Shown: positions 34,859 through 47,300 of the stretch, in pieces
Layout of the letters: every line of letters begins with the position of its first letter
Numbering within the stretch: position 1 is the stretch's first letter
From: an uncultured Alphaproteobacteria bacterium
GTDB taxonomy: Bacteria; Pseudomonadota; Alphaproteobacteria; HIMB59; GCA-002718135
Assembly (NCBI GenBank): GCA_902571865.1
Contig: CACGDO010000002.1
Span: forward strand, 162,193 to 226,192
Direction: 5' to 3'
DNA length: 64,000 bases
The notes under the pieces: generated by a model
Database searches by the model: none
The model's input: only the letters and a program-made list of their open reading frames with translations
What the model was told of the DNA's origin: nothing
Translations under genes and position numbers: made by a program

Positions 34859-35448
34859 TGTCAGACAAATTAAAGTTTATTGAGACTAGCAAACTTCCAA
34901 CAGATATTGGAGAGTTCACTGTACATGCCTTTACAGATGAAAATGAATCTAAAGATCATTTAGCAATATGTATGGGTGACTTACTTACCGATGAGCCAGT
35001 TTTATCAAGAATTCATTCGCAGTGTATTACAGGGGAATCTTTTTTTAGTATGAGATGTGATTGTAGATTCCAACTAACTGAATCATTAAAACAAATTGCT
35101 CAAAATGGAAGAGGGGTTATTTTTTATCTTCAACAAGAAGGAAGAGGCATTGGTCTTTCAAATAAAATTAAAGCATATAGTTTACAAGACAAGGGATTAG
35201 ATACTGTTGAAGCTAACCATCAACTAGGTTTCAAAGATGATGAAAGAACATATGAAAATATAGCTGGAATGGTAAAATATTTAGCAATCAAAGAATTAGA
35301 TTTGATGACAAATAATCCAAAAAAAATAAAAGCGCTTGAAGATATGGGTATCAAAGTAAATCAAAGAGTTCCTATTTTATCAGATACCAATAAGTATAAT
35401 GAAAAATATATCTCAACTAAGAAAAGTAAACTTGGTCATTTAATCTAA
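34858..35448 (+). CDS. ribA: GTP cyclohydrolase II
   Basis: This 196-residue enzyme has the zinc site CITGESFFSMRCDC, the catalytic QQEGRGIGLSNK and the DLMTNNPKK motif. It converts GTP to the first pyrimidine intermediate of riboflavin synthesis. It is not fused to a RibB domain, unlike many alphaproteobacterial versions. The start overlaps the hisI stop by one base and the next gene begins at the base after its stop. Confidence 0.95.
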   Translation: MSDKLKFIETSKLPTDIGEFTVHAFTDENESKDHLAICMGDLLTDEPVLSRIHSQCITGESFFSMRCDCRFQLTESLKQIAQNGRGVIFYLQQEGRGIGLSNKIKAYSLQDKGLDTVEANHQLGFKDDERTYENIAGMVKYLAIKELDLMTNNPKKIKALEDMGIKVNQRVPILSDTNKYNEKYISTKKSKLGHLI

Positions 35449-35853
35449 GTGGAAGCAGATAATTTAATAAAAAAACTCAATATGATTAGTCATCCTGAAG
35501 GAGGACATTATGTTGAAAATTTTAAGAATGATAATGTTAGTCAAATTTATTACTTATTAAAAAAGAATGAAAAATCACATTGGCATCGATTAGCTAAAAA
35601 TGAAATATTACATTTTTATTCAGGAGATCCTCTAGAAGTTTTCACATCAAATGACGGAGTTAATTATGAAGTATTTTCTTTGGGGTCAGATCATAATTAT
35701 ATTTACACAGTAACAGCAAACACATGGTTCGCGATGAGATCCTCTGGTGCTTTCAGTTTAATTGGATGCACTGTCGCACCTGCTTTTGATTTTGATGATT
35801 TTGAACTTGCACCTGCGACGTGGCGACCTGAAAATTTCAAAATTGAGTTATAG
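35449..35853 (+). CDS. Cupin family protein (DUF985)
   Basis: This 134-residue protein matches the DUF985 cupin family. It has HPEGGHYVENF, SQIYYLLKKNEKSHWHRLAKNEI (core SHWHRL, likely metal ligands), and a late GCTVAPAFDFDDFELA. The start is GTG directly after the ribA stop; an ATG 33 bases later would remove the conserved LI-L segment before HPEGG, so GTG is preferred. The small beta-barrel family has no established reaction. Co-transcription with ribA is likely. Confidence 0.85.
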   Translation: MEADNLIKKLNMISHPEGGHYVENFKNDNVSQIYYLLKKNEKSHWHRLAKNEILHFYSGDPLEVFTSNDGVNYEVFSLGSDHNYIYTVTANTWFAMRSSGAFSLIGCTVAPAFDFDDFELAPATWRPENFKIEL

Positions 35854-35913
35854 TTTTCACTTTTCTTTAATTTAAATTCTTTATATATTAGTATTAAATA
35901 ACGGAGGTTCTAA

Positions 35914-38049
<2,136 letters not shown>

Positions 38050-38070
38050 AAATAATTTAAATTAATTTAA

Positions 38071-38098
38071 AAGTGGAACTTGGAGTTCCACTTTTTTT
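38071..38098 (+). terminator. Rho-independent terminator after katG
   Basis: AAGTGGAACT (38071-38080) and AGTTCCACTT (38084-38093) form a 10-bp stem with a 3-base loop, followed by a run of T to 38098. It is the clearest intrinsic terminator in the window. Its T-run reaches the stop codon of the convergent NTF2-like gene. Confidence 0.9.
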
Positions 38099-38417
38099 AT
38101 TTTGGCATATTGGTTGCCCCAGTTTCTAGTGAAATTATTTTGCCATCTTTATATTTGTATACCGCCATCACAGCTTGTGTGTTGCCATCTTTAAAAGTAA
38201 CGAAAGAGTGATGTATCCCAATCTCATCATTTTCGTATACAATTCTAGACTTATCATCATTAATATCGTCACTCATAGCCCAGCCTATAACGTCGGACTT
38301 TGATAGAACATTGCCGCTAGAATGCATTGTAAATTTGAAATCATCATGGATGATTTCGTTCATTCCTGCTTCATCTTTTTCATTAAAAACCTTCATGTAT
38401 TTTTCTAGTATTGACAT
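38097..38417 (-). CDS. NTF2-like (SnoaL-type) small protein
   Basis: This 106-residue protein has the NTF2/SnoaL pattern: an N-terminal helix with YMKVFNEKDEAGMNEIIHDDFKF, then alternating beta strands ending YKYKDGKIISLETG. These cone-shaped folds serve as small enzymes or binding proteins, and no activity can be assigned. I chose the ATG at 38415-38417 because it follows AGGAG at proper spacing; an upstream ATG five codons earlier lacks one. Confidence 0.75.
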   Translation of the reverse strand: MSILEKYMKVFNEKDEAGMNEIIHDDFKFTMHSSGNVLSKSDVIGWAMSDDINDDKSRIVYENDEIGIHHSFVTFKDGNTQAVMAVYKYKDGKIISLETGATNMPK

Positions 38418-38472
38418 ATTTTCTCCTAGCAAAAATAAAGTATATAGGAATTTTTTTTAAATAAGTATTTAA

Positions 38473-39444
38473 TTATCTTTCTTTAATATAAGGTTGTCCA
38501 ATAGCATTAGGCGCAATTGCTTTTCCAACAAAACCAGCAAGCAATACTACTGTTAGTATGTATGGAAGTGCTTGTATTAATTGAACAGGTATCTCACCAA
38601 TTGCAGGTAGCTCAACACCTTGCAATCTGATTTGGAGAGCATCTGTAAATCCAAAGAGTAAACAAGCAATTAATGCTGTTTTAGGGTGCCACTTTCCAAA
38701 TATCATTGCTGCTAGTGCTAAGTATCCTCTACCAGCTGACATTTCTCTAAAGAAATTCGCGTTAACGGCAGTTGATAAATGAGCTCCCGCAAAAGCAATT
38801 AACACTCCATTGATTGCTAGTGCTTTATATCTCATAGTAAAGACATTGATCCCAGCAGTATCTACTGCACTTGGATTTTCTCCGACGGCTCTTAGACGCA
38901 AACCAAAGCTAGTTTTAAATACTATCCAAAAAACTAGTGGAACAGAAAGATATGCTAAATAAACAAAAACATAATGACCACTTAATATATCACTATAAAG
39001 TGTTCCAATAACCGGAATGTCTCTTAGTGCGTCAGCAAAAGGAAGATGGATTTCTAAAAAACGCTGATTTTCATTTAATGTTGGCGTCAGACCTGCTTGC
39101 CCAAACCAGGCAGCTGCTAAAGCAGTTGTTAAACCAATAATTAAAATATTTATAGCAACACATGATACTACTTGATCGCCTTTGTGGGTTACCGAAGCAA
39201 ATCCATGTAACATTGATAAACACACACATACAATTATAGCTAATAATAAACCTAACCACGGGTTACCTAAATAGTATGAACCAACAGCTGCCACAAATGC
39301 GGCCATAAGCATTTTACCTTCTAAACTAAAATCTATTACTCCAGATCTTTCGGCAAATATACCAGCCATTGCTGCAAAAACTAAAGGTGTAGATATTCTT
39401 AAAGTAGAATTAATTAAAGAAGCAATATCAGATAAAAATTCCAT
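38473..39444 (-). CDS. Nucleoside-type ABC transporter permease (BMP/RnsD/NupQ-like)
   Basis: This 323-residue membrane protein has about nine to ten hydrophobic segments. Characteristic segments include ERSGVIDFSLEGKMLMAAF near the N-terminus and GENPSAVDTAGINV and GRGYLALAAMIFGKWHP in the later half. These are hallmarks of the second permease of BMP-family nucleoside importers. It lies last in the four-gene cluster and starts by sharing a base with the preceding permease stop. Confidence 0.92.
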   Translation of the reverse strand: MEFLSDIASLINSTLRISTPLVFAAMAGIFAERSGVIDFSLEGKMLMAAFVAAVGSYYLGNPWLGLLLAIIVCVCLSMLHGFASVTHKGDQVVSCVAINILIIGLTTALAAAWFGQAGLTPTLNENQRFLEIHLPFADALRDIPVIGTLYSDILSGHYVFVYLAYLSVPLVFWIVFKTSFGLRLRAVGENPSAVDTAGINVFTMRYKALAINGVLIAFAGAHLSTAVNANFFREMSAGRGYLALAAMIFGKWHPKTALIACLLFGFTDALQIRLQGVELPAIGEIPVQLIQALPYILTVVLLAGFVGKAIAPNAIGQPYIKER

Positions 39445-40565
39445 TACGCATTTACCTCTCTATTAAGTCTTCTAACAAAAAAGCTTTCTATTTGTGGTCT
39501 AAAAAGATTTTCTAATGCACCACTAAATAATATTATTAATCCTTGAACAGCAACAAACATGTATCTAGTTATGTTTGGCATTTCGAATGTAACTTCTGAG
39601 CCTCCTTGGTATAAAATTCCAAATAAAAAAGCTGCTGGTAAAATACCAATCGGATGATTTCTGCCCATTAGTGCAACTGCAATTCCTGTAAATCCATATC
39701 CTGCTGGAAAGCCTGCTTGAATTTTATGGCTTACACCAAGAATTTCATTGACGCCAAGTAGACCTGCTAAACCTCCAGAAATACACATCGCGATGATAAT
39801 ATTTTTATGAGGTGATATACCCGCGTATATTGCTGCTTGAGTATTGTGTCCCACTGCTCGCATTTCATAACCCCATTTAGTTTTCCAAACTAAAAACCAA
39901 ACAAAGAATAATGATGCAATTGCTAATAAAAAAGTCAGGTTGAGAGGTGAATATCTTATTTTTATTCCAAGAATTCCGGAGAATGCTTCAAAACTTGGTA
40001 ACCAGATTTCTTCTGGTAGCTTCACCGTATGTGGTGCCATCTGATTTGTATCTCTAATCACATCTACAAGTAAGAAAATCATTAAAGATGAAGCGATAAA
40101 ATTAAACATTATCGTTGTAATAACAACATGACTTCCTCTTTTTGATTGAAGATAAGCAGGTATGTAAGCCCATGCTGCACCAAATAAAAATGCACCAAAG
40201 ATTGCTAAAAGCCAAACGATTGGAACAGGGAGAAAACTTAAATTTATTGCTACTAAAAAAACACCTAGGCCGCCTATGTATGCTTGACCTTCTCCACCAA
40301 TATTAAATAGTCTGCAATGGAAAGCTACAGCAAAAGCTAGTCCAGTAAAAATAAAATTTGTTGTGTAATAAAGTGTATAAGCAAATCCTTGGATGTAACC
40401 AAATGATCCATAAATAATTAACTTAACAGCCTCTATTGGATTTTCGCCTGCAATAAAAACAAAAAGCCCTGAAACTAATAATGCTAATGTTAAGTTTACT
40501 AGTGGAACAATAACATTAGAGACCCACCATGGAACTTTTGATTTATCGACTACAATATTACTCAT
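39444..40565 (-). CDS. Nucleoside-type ABC transporter permease (BMP/RnsC/NupP-like)
   Basis: This 373-residue membrane protein shows the first-permease pattern of BMP-type importers: FNIGGEGQAYIGGLG after the third span, GHNTQAAIYAGISPHKN in the cytoplasmic coupling loop, and a late GFTGIAVALMGRNHPIGI. It pairs with the 38473-39444 product to form the channel. The start overlaps the ATPase stop by one base. Length and order match nucleoside importers of other bacteria. Confidence 0.93.
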   Translation of the reverse strand: MSNIVVDKSKVPWWVSNVIVPLVNLTLALLVSGLFVFIAGENPIEAVKLIIYGSFGYIQGFAYTLYYTTNFIFTGLAFAVAFHCRLFNIGGEGQAYIGGLGVFLVAINLSFLPVPIVWLLAIFGAFLFGAAWAYIPAYLQSKRGSHVVITTIMFNFIASSLMIFLLVDVIRDTNQMAPHTVKLPEEIWLPSFEAFSGILGIKIRYSPLNLTFLLAIASLFFVWFLVWKTKWGYEMRAVGHNTQAAIYAGISPHKNIIIAMCISGGLAGLLGVNEILGVSHKIQAGFPAGYGFTGIAVALMGRNHPIGILPAAFLFGILYQGGSEVTFEMPNITRYMFVAVQGLIILFSGALENLFRPQIESFFVRRLNREVNA

Positions 40566-42085
40566 TATGCAACACCAGCCATAAGTAATCCTAGCTCACG
40601 ATCAGTGACATTTTTATTTTCTTTTTCTCCAACAATTTTTCCATCAAACATAACGATTATTCGGTCAGATAAGGACAGGATTTCATCTAACTCAACTGAT
40701 GCTAAAAGTATTGCTGCACCTTTATCTCTCATATCAATAAGACGTTGATGAATAAACTCGATTGCTCCAATATCTACACCTCTTGTTGGCTGCCCCACTA
40801 AAAGAACTTTTGGATTTTCATTAAGCTCTCTACTCAAAATAATTTTTTGTTGATTACCTCCTGAAAAATTAGATGTTATTAAGTTTGGAGAATTAGGTCG
40901 AACATCATATTCTTGCATAACCTTATTTGAGTATTCAGTAATTTCTTTATTGTTCAAAATTGCTGATTTTGAATATGGCTCTTGATCATGATAACCAAAA
41001 ATTAAATTTTCATAAGCCTTGAAATCGCCTATTAAACCCATTCTTTGCCTGTCTTCAGGTACATGCGCTAAACCTTTTTCTTTAAGCATTCTTGGGTTTA
41101 AGAAATTATTCTGATCGGAAATTTTTTCACCAAATAATTCAATACTTCCAGACTCTACTTTTCTAATTCCTGAAAGTGCTTCTAATAATTCAGTTTGTCC
41201 ATTACCAGTTACACCAGCAATACCAAGAATTTCTCCTGAACATATTTCTAGGTTTACATCTTTTACACGCGTTACATCTAGATCGTCTTTAACTGAAAGA
41301 TTATTAACTTTAAATATGGTTTCCCCTTTTTTTATTTCTTTTTTATCAACTCTAAGTAAGACACTTCTTCCTACCATCATTTCAGCTAGTTGTTCTTTGC
41401 TTGTATCTTCAGTTTTTGTATGCCCAACCATTTCGCCTTGACGCATCACTGATACTTCGCTTGTTAAATCCATTATTTCAATTAGTTTATGCGTAATTAA
41501 TACTATAGTTTTGCCTTCATCTTTTAGTGAACGAAGAATTTTAAATAATTCATCAACTTCTTGAGGTGTAAGAACACCTGTTGGCTCATCAAGAATTAAA
41601 ATTTCTGCTCCTCTGTATAAAGATTTTAATATTTCCACTCTTTGACGAAAACCTACAGATAAATCTGAAATAGTAGCATCAAGATCAATATTAAAATTAT
41701 ATGTTTTACATAATTTTTCTAAATCTTCTTTTGCCTTTTGTAATTTTTCTCCAAATACTGTTTCACCTTCAAAACCAAGAATTATATTTTCGAGTACAGT
41801 AAAATTTTCTACCAACATAAAATGTTGGTGAACCATTCCAATGCCGTTTATTATTGAATCTCTTGGAGATCTTAAGTTAATTTCTTTTCCATTAATTTTA
41901 ATTGAGCCTGAGTTAGCCTGATAAAGACCAAAGACTATACTCATCAAAGTAGATTTGCCTGCTCCGTTTTCTCCAATTATGCCGTGAATTGTTCCTTTAT
42001 TTATTTTGAGATTAATTTTTTTGTTGGCCTGAACATGACCAAATGATTTATTTATATCCGTTAATTCTAAGATAGGTGAGACCAT
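40565..42085 (-). CDS. Nucleoside-type ABC transporter ATPase, two tandem domains
   Basis: This 506-residue protein has two ABC domains. The first has GENGAGKST, VGFRQRVEILKSL and ILDEPTGVLTP; the second has GVTGNGQTE, SGGNQQKIILSREL and VGQPTRGVDIGA. That fused layout with a degenerate second Walker A is normal for the MglA/RnsB/NupO class. The ATG at 42083-42085 has no visible Shine-Dalgarno and lies inside a perfect inverted repeat (42075-42113), so translation may be restrained relative to the binding protein. Confidence 0.93.
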   Translation of the reverse strand: MVSPILELTDINKSFGHVQANKKINLKINKGTIHGIIGENGAGKSTLMSIVFGLYQANSGSIKINGKEINLRSPRDSIINGIGMVHQHFMLVENFTVLENIILGFEGETVFGEKLQKAKEDLEKLCKTYNFNIDLDATISDLSVGFRQRVEILKSLYRGAEILILDEPTGVLTPQEVDELFKILRSLKDEGKTIVLITHKLIEIMDLTSEVSVMRQGEMVGHTKTEDTSKEQLAEMMVGRSVLLRVDKKEIKKGETIFKVNNLSVKDDLDVTRVKDVNLEICSGEILGIAGVTGNGQTELLEALSGIRKVESGSIELFGEKISDQNNFLNPRMLKEKGLAHVPEDRQRMGLIGDFKAYENLIFGYHDQEPYSKSAILNNKEITEYSNKVMQEYDVRPNSPNLITSNFSGGNQQKIILSRELNENPKVLLVGQPTRGVDIGAIEFIHQRLIDMRDKGAAILLASVELDEILSLSDRIIVMFDGKIVGEKENKNVTDRELGLLMAGVA

Positions 42086-42116
42086 AAATTATTTATTAAT
42101 CTTTGGTCTCACCAAA
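42075..42116 (-). promoter_or_regulatory. Intercistronic hairpin that can cover the ATPase start codon
   Basis: On the plus strand GGTGAGACCA (42075-42084) is the exact reverse complement of TGGTCTCACC (42104-42113). The second copy is also part of a tight local hairpin, TTTGGT-CTC-ACCAAA (42102-42116). In the minus-strand mRNA these are mutually exclusive folds: a local stem after the binding-protein gene, or a longer stem that pairs with the AUG of the ATPase gene. Confidence 0.55.
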
Positions 42117-42131
42117 TATTTATTTTAGTAT

Positions 42132-43109
42132 CTACTCTTGCGACCAGTCAGCAACAACTAGAGCACCGCTCGCAATGTCAGCAGCAGCAGCGTCTGCGGC
42201 AGCAGCCATTTCAGATGTTACCATTCCATCTTCAGTTGCATAACCAACCATTCCTTCTGAAAGACCAAGAATGTTTATGCCAGATTCAAATCTGCCTGAC
42301 TCAACATTTTTAGCTTGTTCAAAAATCGTTAGATCTAATCTCTTTAACATTGATGTTAACATGTTACCTGGGTGCATCCAGTTTTGATTAGAGTCAACTC
42401 CGATACCCATAATACCGGCATCAGCCGCAGCTTGAAGAACACCAATACCTGTTCCGCCAGCAGCTTGGTATACAACATCAGCGCCACCATCAATTTGAGC
42501 TTTTGTTAATTCTGCACCTTTTGTTGGGTTATTCCATGCTTCGTTTGTAGTTCCAGTCATATTAGCTAAAACAGTTATATCTGGATTTACATATTGTGCA
42601 CCTTGCTCATAACCACCTTGGAATTTTCTAATTAGAGGAATATCCATTCCACCAACGAAACCTATTGTTCCGCTTTTAGAAGCCATAGCAGCCATCATTC
42701 CAACTAAGAAAGAGCCTTCATGTTCTTTATAACAAGCTTGATAAATATTATTGTTTGGATCGTCTAACCAACAAACATCAACTGCAACAAATTTTATATC
42801 TGGGTAATCAGCTGAAACTGCTGCAACTGCATCAGCTTGAGCAAATCCCATTCCTACGATCATTGTTGCTCCTCTATCAGCAATCTTACGCATACCTTGC
42901 TCGATCTGATTGTCGTTTGCAGATTCAAACTCAATCATGCCCCAGCCAAGTTCATTAACAACTCTCTCAGCTGTATTGAATGCTAATTCGTTAAATGATT
43001 TGTCAAATTTTCCTCCAGAGTCATATACAACTCCAATTGTGTTTGCGAACGCACTTGAAGAGAAGACAAGAGCGAAAGAAACCGAAAAAATACTTAAAAT
43101 TTTCTTCAT
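42132..43109 (-). CDS. BMP-family (PnrA/Med-like) periplasmic nucleoside-binding protein
   Basis: This 325-residue protein has a signal peptide (residues 1-22, ending AFA). The mature start NTIGVVYDSGGKFDKSFNELAF is the family hallmark (core GGKFDKSFNE). VGGMDIPLIRKFQGGYEQGA and GIGVDSNQNW also match, with the latter two contributing nucleoside contacts. BMP proteins bind purine nucleosides such as guanosine and inosine. The gene heads the transporter cluster, with a strong AGGGGGA ribosome binding site. No lipobox cysteine is seen. Confidence 0.92.
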   Translation of the reverse strand: MKKILSIFSVSFALVFSSSAFANTIGVVYDSGGKFDKSFNELAFNTAERVVNELGWGMIEFESANDNQIEQGMRKIADRGATMIVGMGFAQADAVAAVSADYPDIKFVAVDVCWLDDPNNNIYQACYKEHEGSFLVGMMAAMASKSGTIGFVGGMDIPLIRKFQGGYEQGAQYVNPDITVLANMTGTTNEAWNNPTKGAELTKAQIDGGADVVYQAAGGTGIGVLQAAADAGIMGIGVDSNQNWMHPGNMLTSMLKRLDLTIFEQAKNVESGRFESGINILGLSEGMVGYATEDGMVTSEMAAAADAAAADIASGALVVADWSQE

Positions 43110-43226
43110 ACCAAAAATCCCCCTTAAATATGAATTATAGATATCCCATTGATAACATTTTCTTGATAAAAAAATGCATTAAAAAATGAGATTATGGATA
43201 AATAATAGGATTTTTTATGGATAACT

Positions 43227-43847
43227 TCAAGTACCCATATACCTATCGCCTGCGTCACCTAATCCCGGTACAATGAACTTATTTTTATTCAATTTAGCAT
43301 CAATGTTGCAAGTAAATATATGAATGCCTTTTTGCTTTTTTTGAATATTTTTAATACCCTCAGGAGCTGCTAGTAAAGACACTAAAAATATATCTTTTAT
43401 ATTAACGCCTTTGTGTTTTATTAGATTGATTGCAGCAATTGAAGAATTACCTGTGGCCAACATTGGGTCTAGAATTAACACTTTTTTATTTTTAACTCTT
43501 GGAAGTTTAAAGAGGTATTCTACAGGTTCATAAGTTTGTTCGTCACGGTATAAACCTATGTGACCTTTTTCAGCTTCCGGTAAAAATTTTGCAAAACCCT
43601 CAAGTAACCCTAAACCGGCACGTAAAATTGGGACCAAAATAATGGGTTGACCCAAGGCTGTACCACTCATTTTTTTTAGAGGTGTTTCAATTGTTTGTTT
43701 TTTAAAGGGAACGTATTGAAGAACATCAGAAGCAATGAGGTAGCTTATTTCATTCATAGTTTGTCTAAAAACAGTATTTGATGTTTTTTTATTTCGTAAA
43801 ATTGTTAATTTGTATTGAACGAATGATGATTTAATTACTGTAATCAT
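43227..43847 (-). CDS. upp: Uracil phosphoribosyltransferase
   Basis: This 206-residue enzyme has the PRPP-binding loop VLILDPMLATGNS (about residues 123-135) and the C-terminal GDAGDRYMGT that binds uracil. It makes UMP from uracil and PRPP, recovering the base released by the deoA product. It lies 117 bases upstream of the nucleoside transporter cluster on the same strand, so its product and the transporter probably serve one pathway. Confidence 0.94.
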   Translation of the reverse strand: MITVIKSSFVQYKLTILRNKKTSNTVFRQTMNEISYLIASDVLQYVPFKKQTIETPLKKMSGTALGQPIILVPILRAGLGLLEGFAKFLPEAEKGHIGLYRDEQTYEPVEYLFKLPRVKNKKVLILDPMLATGNSSIAAINLIKHKGVNIKDIFLVSLLAAPEGIKNIQKKQKGIHIFTCNIDAKLNKNKFIVPGLGDAGDRYMGT

Positions 43848-43882
43848 ATGCGATTACATATATAGAAATTCCACTAAGAGCA

Positions 43883-44368
43883 ATGCGGTTATCAATTTAT
43901 TTTTTAACATTAGTGTTTTTATCTAGCTGTACGACTATTGAAGTTGGAAGAGAAGTCGTTAAAGTTGGGGTGGTAGTAAAAGATAAAGTTGAAGAAACTA
44001 TTATAAAAAAAGAGCCAGAAATTATTGAAGATAAAACTATTGTTGAAGAACAACAAATTATCACTGAGGAAAAAGAAGAGGAAAAAACTATAGTTAAGGA
44101 GCAGCAAAAAATCGCAGAAATAAATTTCATGGGAAAACAACTTGCTGAGATTAAACAAAAACTGGGACAACCTAATTTAGCAAGATCTGATGGCTCAGTG
44201 TATATGATGCGATATGATAGTAGTTCATGTAGGTTGTTTATCTTCTTTAATATAAACTCAAATATTAGGAGAGTAGAATATTTTGAATTTCGAGACTCTT
44301 TAGGAGAGCTTATAAATACAAAGAACTCGATAGAAGAGTGTTATAAAGAATACGACCTTACTAGCTAA
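43883..44368 (+). CDS. Small lipoprotein with Glu/Lys repeat linker
   Basis: This 161-residue protein has a lipoprotein signal (residues 1-16, lipobox FLSSC). A highly charged linker (about residues 35-75) follows, in which the block KTIVEEQQI recurs 19 residues later as KTIVKEQQKI. The C-terminal 80 residues form a folded domain starting FMGKQLAEIKQKLGQPNLAR, like SmpA/OmlA-type or related envelope domains, with Cys residues that could pair. No specific function is recognised. It overlaps the convergent pyc stop by eight bases. Confidence 0.7.
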   Translation: MRLSIYFLTLVFLSSCTTIEVGREVVKVGVVVKDKVEETIIKKEPEIIEDKTIVEEQQIITEEKEEEKTIVKEQQKIAEINFMGKQLAEIKQKLGQPNLARSDGSVYMMRYDSSSCRLFIFFNINSNIRRVEYFEFRDSLGELINTKNSIEECYKEYDLTS

Positions 44369-47300
44369 TTTCAACAAGCAAATCTTTGGTTTCCACATTA
44401 TCACCAGATGCAACATTAATTGATTTGATTGTTCCACTTTTATCAGCATTTATTGTAGTTTCCATTTTCATAGCCTCGATCACTAGTAACTTATCACCTT
44501 TAATCACCTTACTACCTGATTGAACAAATATTTTAGCAACTTGGCCTGGCAAAGGAGATCCGACATGATCCAAATTATTATCATCTGCTTTAGATCTTTG
44601 TGTTATATTTTTTGAAAATTCTTTATTTTCTATATCTATTGTTCTTGGTTGTCCGTTAATTTCAAAAAACACGGAGCACTTTCCATTACTATTAACTTCG
44701 CTTTTCGCTAAATATCTTAAGATAAGGTTTTTTCCTTTATCAATTTCTATCGTGTATTCTTTATCTTGTTGAGGTCCATAGAAAAACAACTCGGTTGACA
44801 GAATTGATGTATCACTAAACTCCTTAAAGTGATCAACATAATCTTTGAAAACTTTAGGATACATTAGGTAAGACGCTAGATGTGTTTGATTAATTTTCAT
44901 TCCTATTTCATCTTCTAAATTTTTGGCTTCTTTATCTAAATCAACTGATTCTAAAACTTCCCCTGGTCTTTTTGTGAGGGGTTTTGCCTCTCCGAGAACT
45001 TTCTTTTGTAATTCTTTTGGAAAGCCTCCATGCGGTATACCAATTTCCCCTTTAAAGAACTCAATAACAGAAGCAGGAAAAGAAATTTCTTTTTTTGGGT
45101 CTAATACATCTTCTTTAGATAAATCATTAGCGATCATATAAAGCGCCATATCGCCTACAATTTTTGAAGAGGGTGTTACCTTCACAATATCACCAAAAAG
45201 TTGGTTGACCTCTGCATATTTATTAGCAACCATTCCCCACTTATCAGTTGTAATTCCCAATGATCTCGCTTGTTCTTTTAAATTCGTGAACTGCCCACCT
45301 GGCATTTGGTGAAGATACACGTCAGAACTTCCGCCTTTGAAATCAGTTTCAAATGCATGATAATTTTGACGTACCTGCTCCCAATATAAAGATAGTGTTC
45401 TTATAGCCTCTTCATCAAGTTTTGGGTCTTGATGATTTTGTTTCATAATTGATACAATTGAACCAAGTGCAGGTTGTGATGTTAATCCACTCATCGAGTC
45501 AATTGCAAGATCAACGATATCTACCTTTTCTTCTATTGCCGCAAGAACTGAAGCTGATGAAGTACCAGATGTATCGTGGGTATGGAAATGAATTGGGAGA
45601 TCAGTTGTTTGTTTAATTTCATTAACTAATTTTTTTATAGCATTAGGCTTTGCTAATCCCGCCATATCTTTAATAGCGATAATATGTGCTCCTGCTTTTT
45701 CTAAATCTTTAACCAGATCTATATAATATTTTAATGTATATTTTTTTTCATTTGGATCAGTTACATCATTTGTATAACAGATAGTTCCTTCACAAATTTT
45801 ATTTTGATTGCGTACTTCATCAATTGCAACACGCATATTATCAATTAGGTTTAATGAATCAAAAACTCGGAATACATCAATTCCAGCTTGTGCTGATTGT
45901 TGAATGAAATGTTTGACAACGTTATCTGGATAATTTTTGTATCCAACAGCATTAGATCCCCTAAAGAGCATTTGTTTAAGAAGGTTAGGCGCCTTTTTGT
46001 TTAATCTTGCTAATCTATCCCAAGGATCCTCTTTTAAAAAACGCATCGATGTATCGAAGGTTGCTCCGCCCCAACATTCTAAAGAGAACAAGTTGCTTAG
46101 ATTTTCACTATAATATTCAGCAATGTTAATAAGATCATCTGTTCTCATTCTTGTAGCAAGAAGCGATTGGTGTGCATCACGCATCGTTGTGTCAGTAATT
46201 AGGGTGTAGGGTGTTTCTTTTATTTTTTTTGCAAATTTTTCTGGACCTAAAGTTTGTAAATCCTTTACATAATTATTTTTTTCACTTTTAGTGTTTGAAA
46301 TAGGAATTTGAACCTCTACAGTCGAATTGTTACTAACTCTTCCAGATACATCATTGTGTCCATTTACAATTATATTTCCAAGATAAGATACGATTTTTGA
46401 TGCTCGATCTTTTTGAGGATTATAAGCATATAGCTCTTTTTTAGTATCCACAAAATTGGTATTGTAATTTCCTTCAAGGAAATCTCTATTGTTTATAAGA
46501 GACTCAAGAAATACTAAATTAGTTTTAACACCTCTAATTCTAAATTCTCGTAAAGCCCTATCCATTCTTTTAATACAGTCGTCTTGATGTTTTGCCCAAG
46601 TTGTTACTTTTACAAGTAAAGAATCATAATACGGTGTGATGATCGAACCTGAAGAAGCATTTGCTGCATCTAGCCTGACTCCAAAACCAGCGGCTGATCG
46701 GTAAGTCATTATCTTCCCATAATCTGGCATAAAATTATTAAGCGGATCTTCGGTAGTAACTCTACATTGAATAGCAAATCCATTTAGATGAATATCTTCT
46801 TGTTTAGGAAGAGCTGGATTATTGCCAATTTTTTCACCTTCTGCAATTTTAATTTGAGCTTTTACAATATCAATACCAGTTACTTCTTCTGTTACTGTAT
46901 GTTCAACTTGAATTCTTGGGTTAACTTCAATGAAATAGAATTCACCTGATTTTTTATCAAACAAAAATTCAACAGTTCCTGCACCAAAGTATTTAACTTG
47001 TTTTGCAATTTTAATAGCATCGTTACAAATTTCTTCTCGAGTTTTATTTTCAAGAAAATGTGCAGGTGCTCTTTCAATAATCTTTTGATGCCTTCTTTGA
47101 AGAGAACAATCTCTTTCAAAAAGATGTATGATATTTCCATGTTTGTCACCTAAAATTTGAACTTCAATGTGCGCAGCATCTTCTAAAAATTTTTCTATAA
47201 ATACTTCATCTTTTCCAAAAGCTTTAAGTGACTCACTTTGAGCAGTTGTAATTTGATCTATTAATTCATTGCTTGATCTAACAACACGCATTCCTCGACC

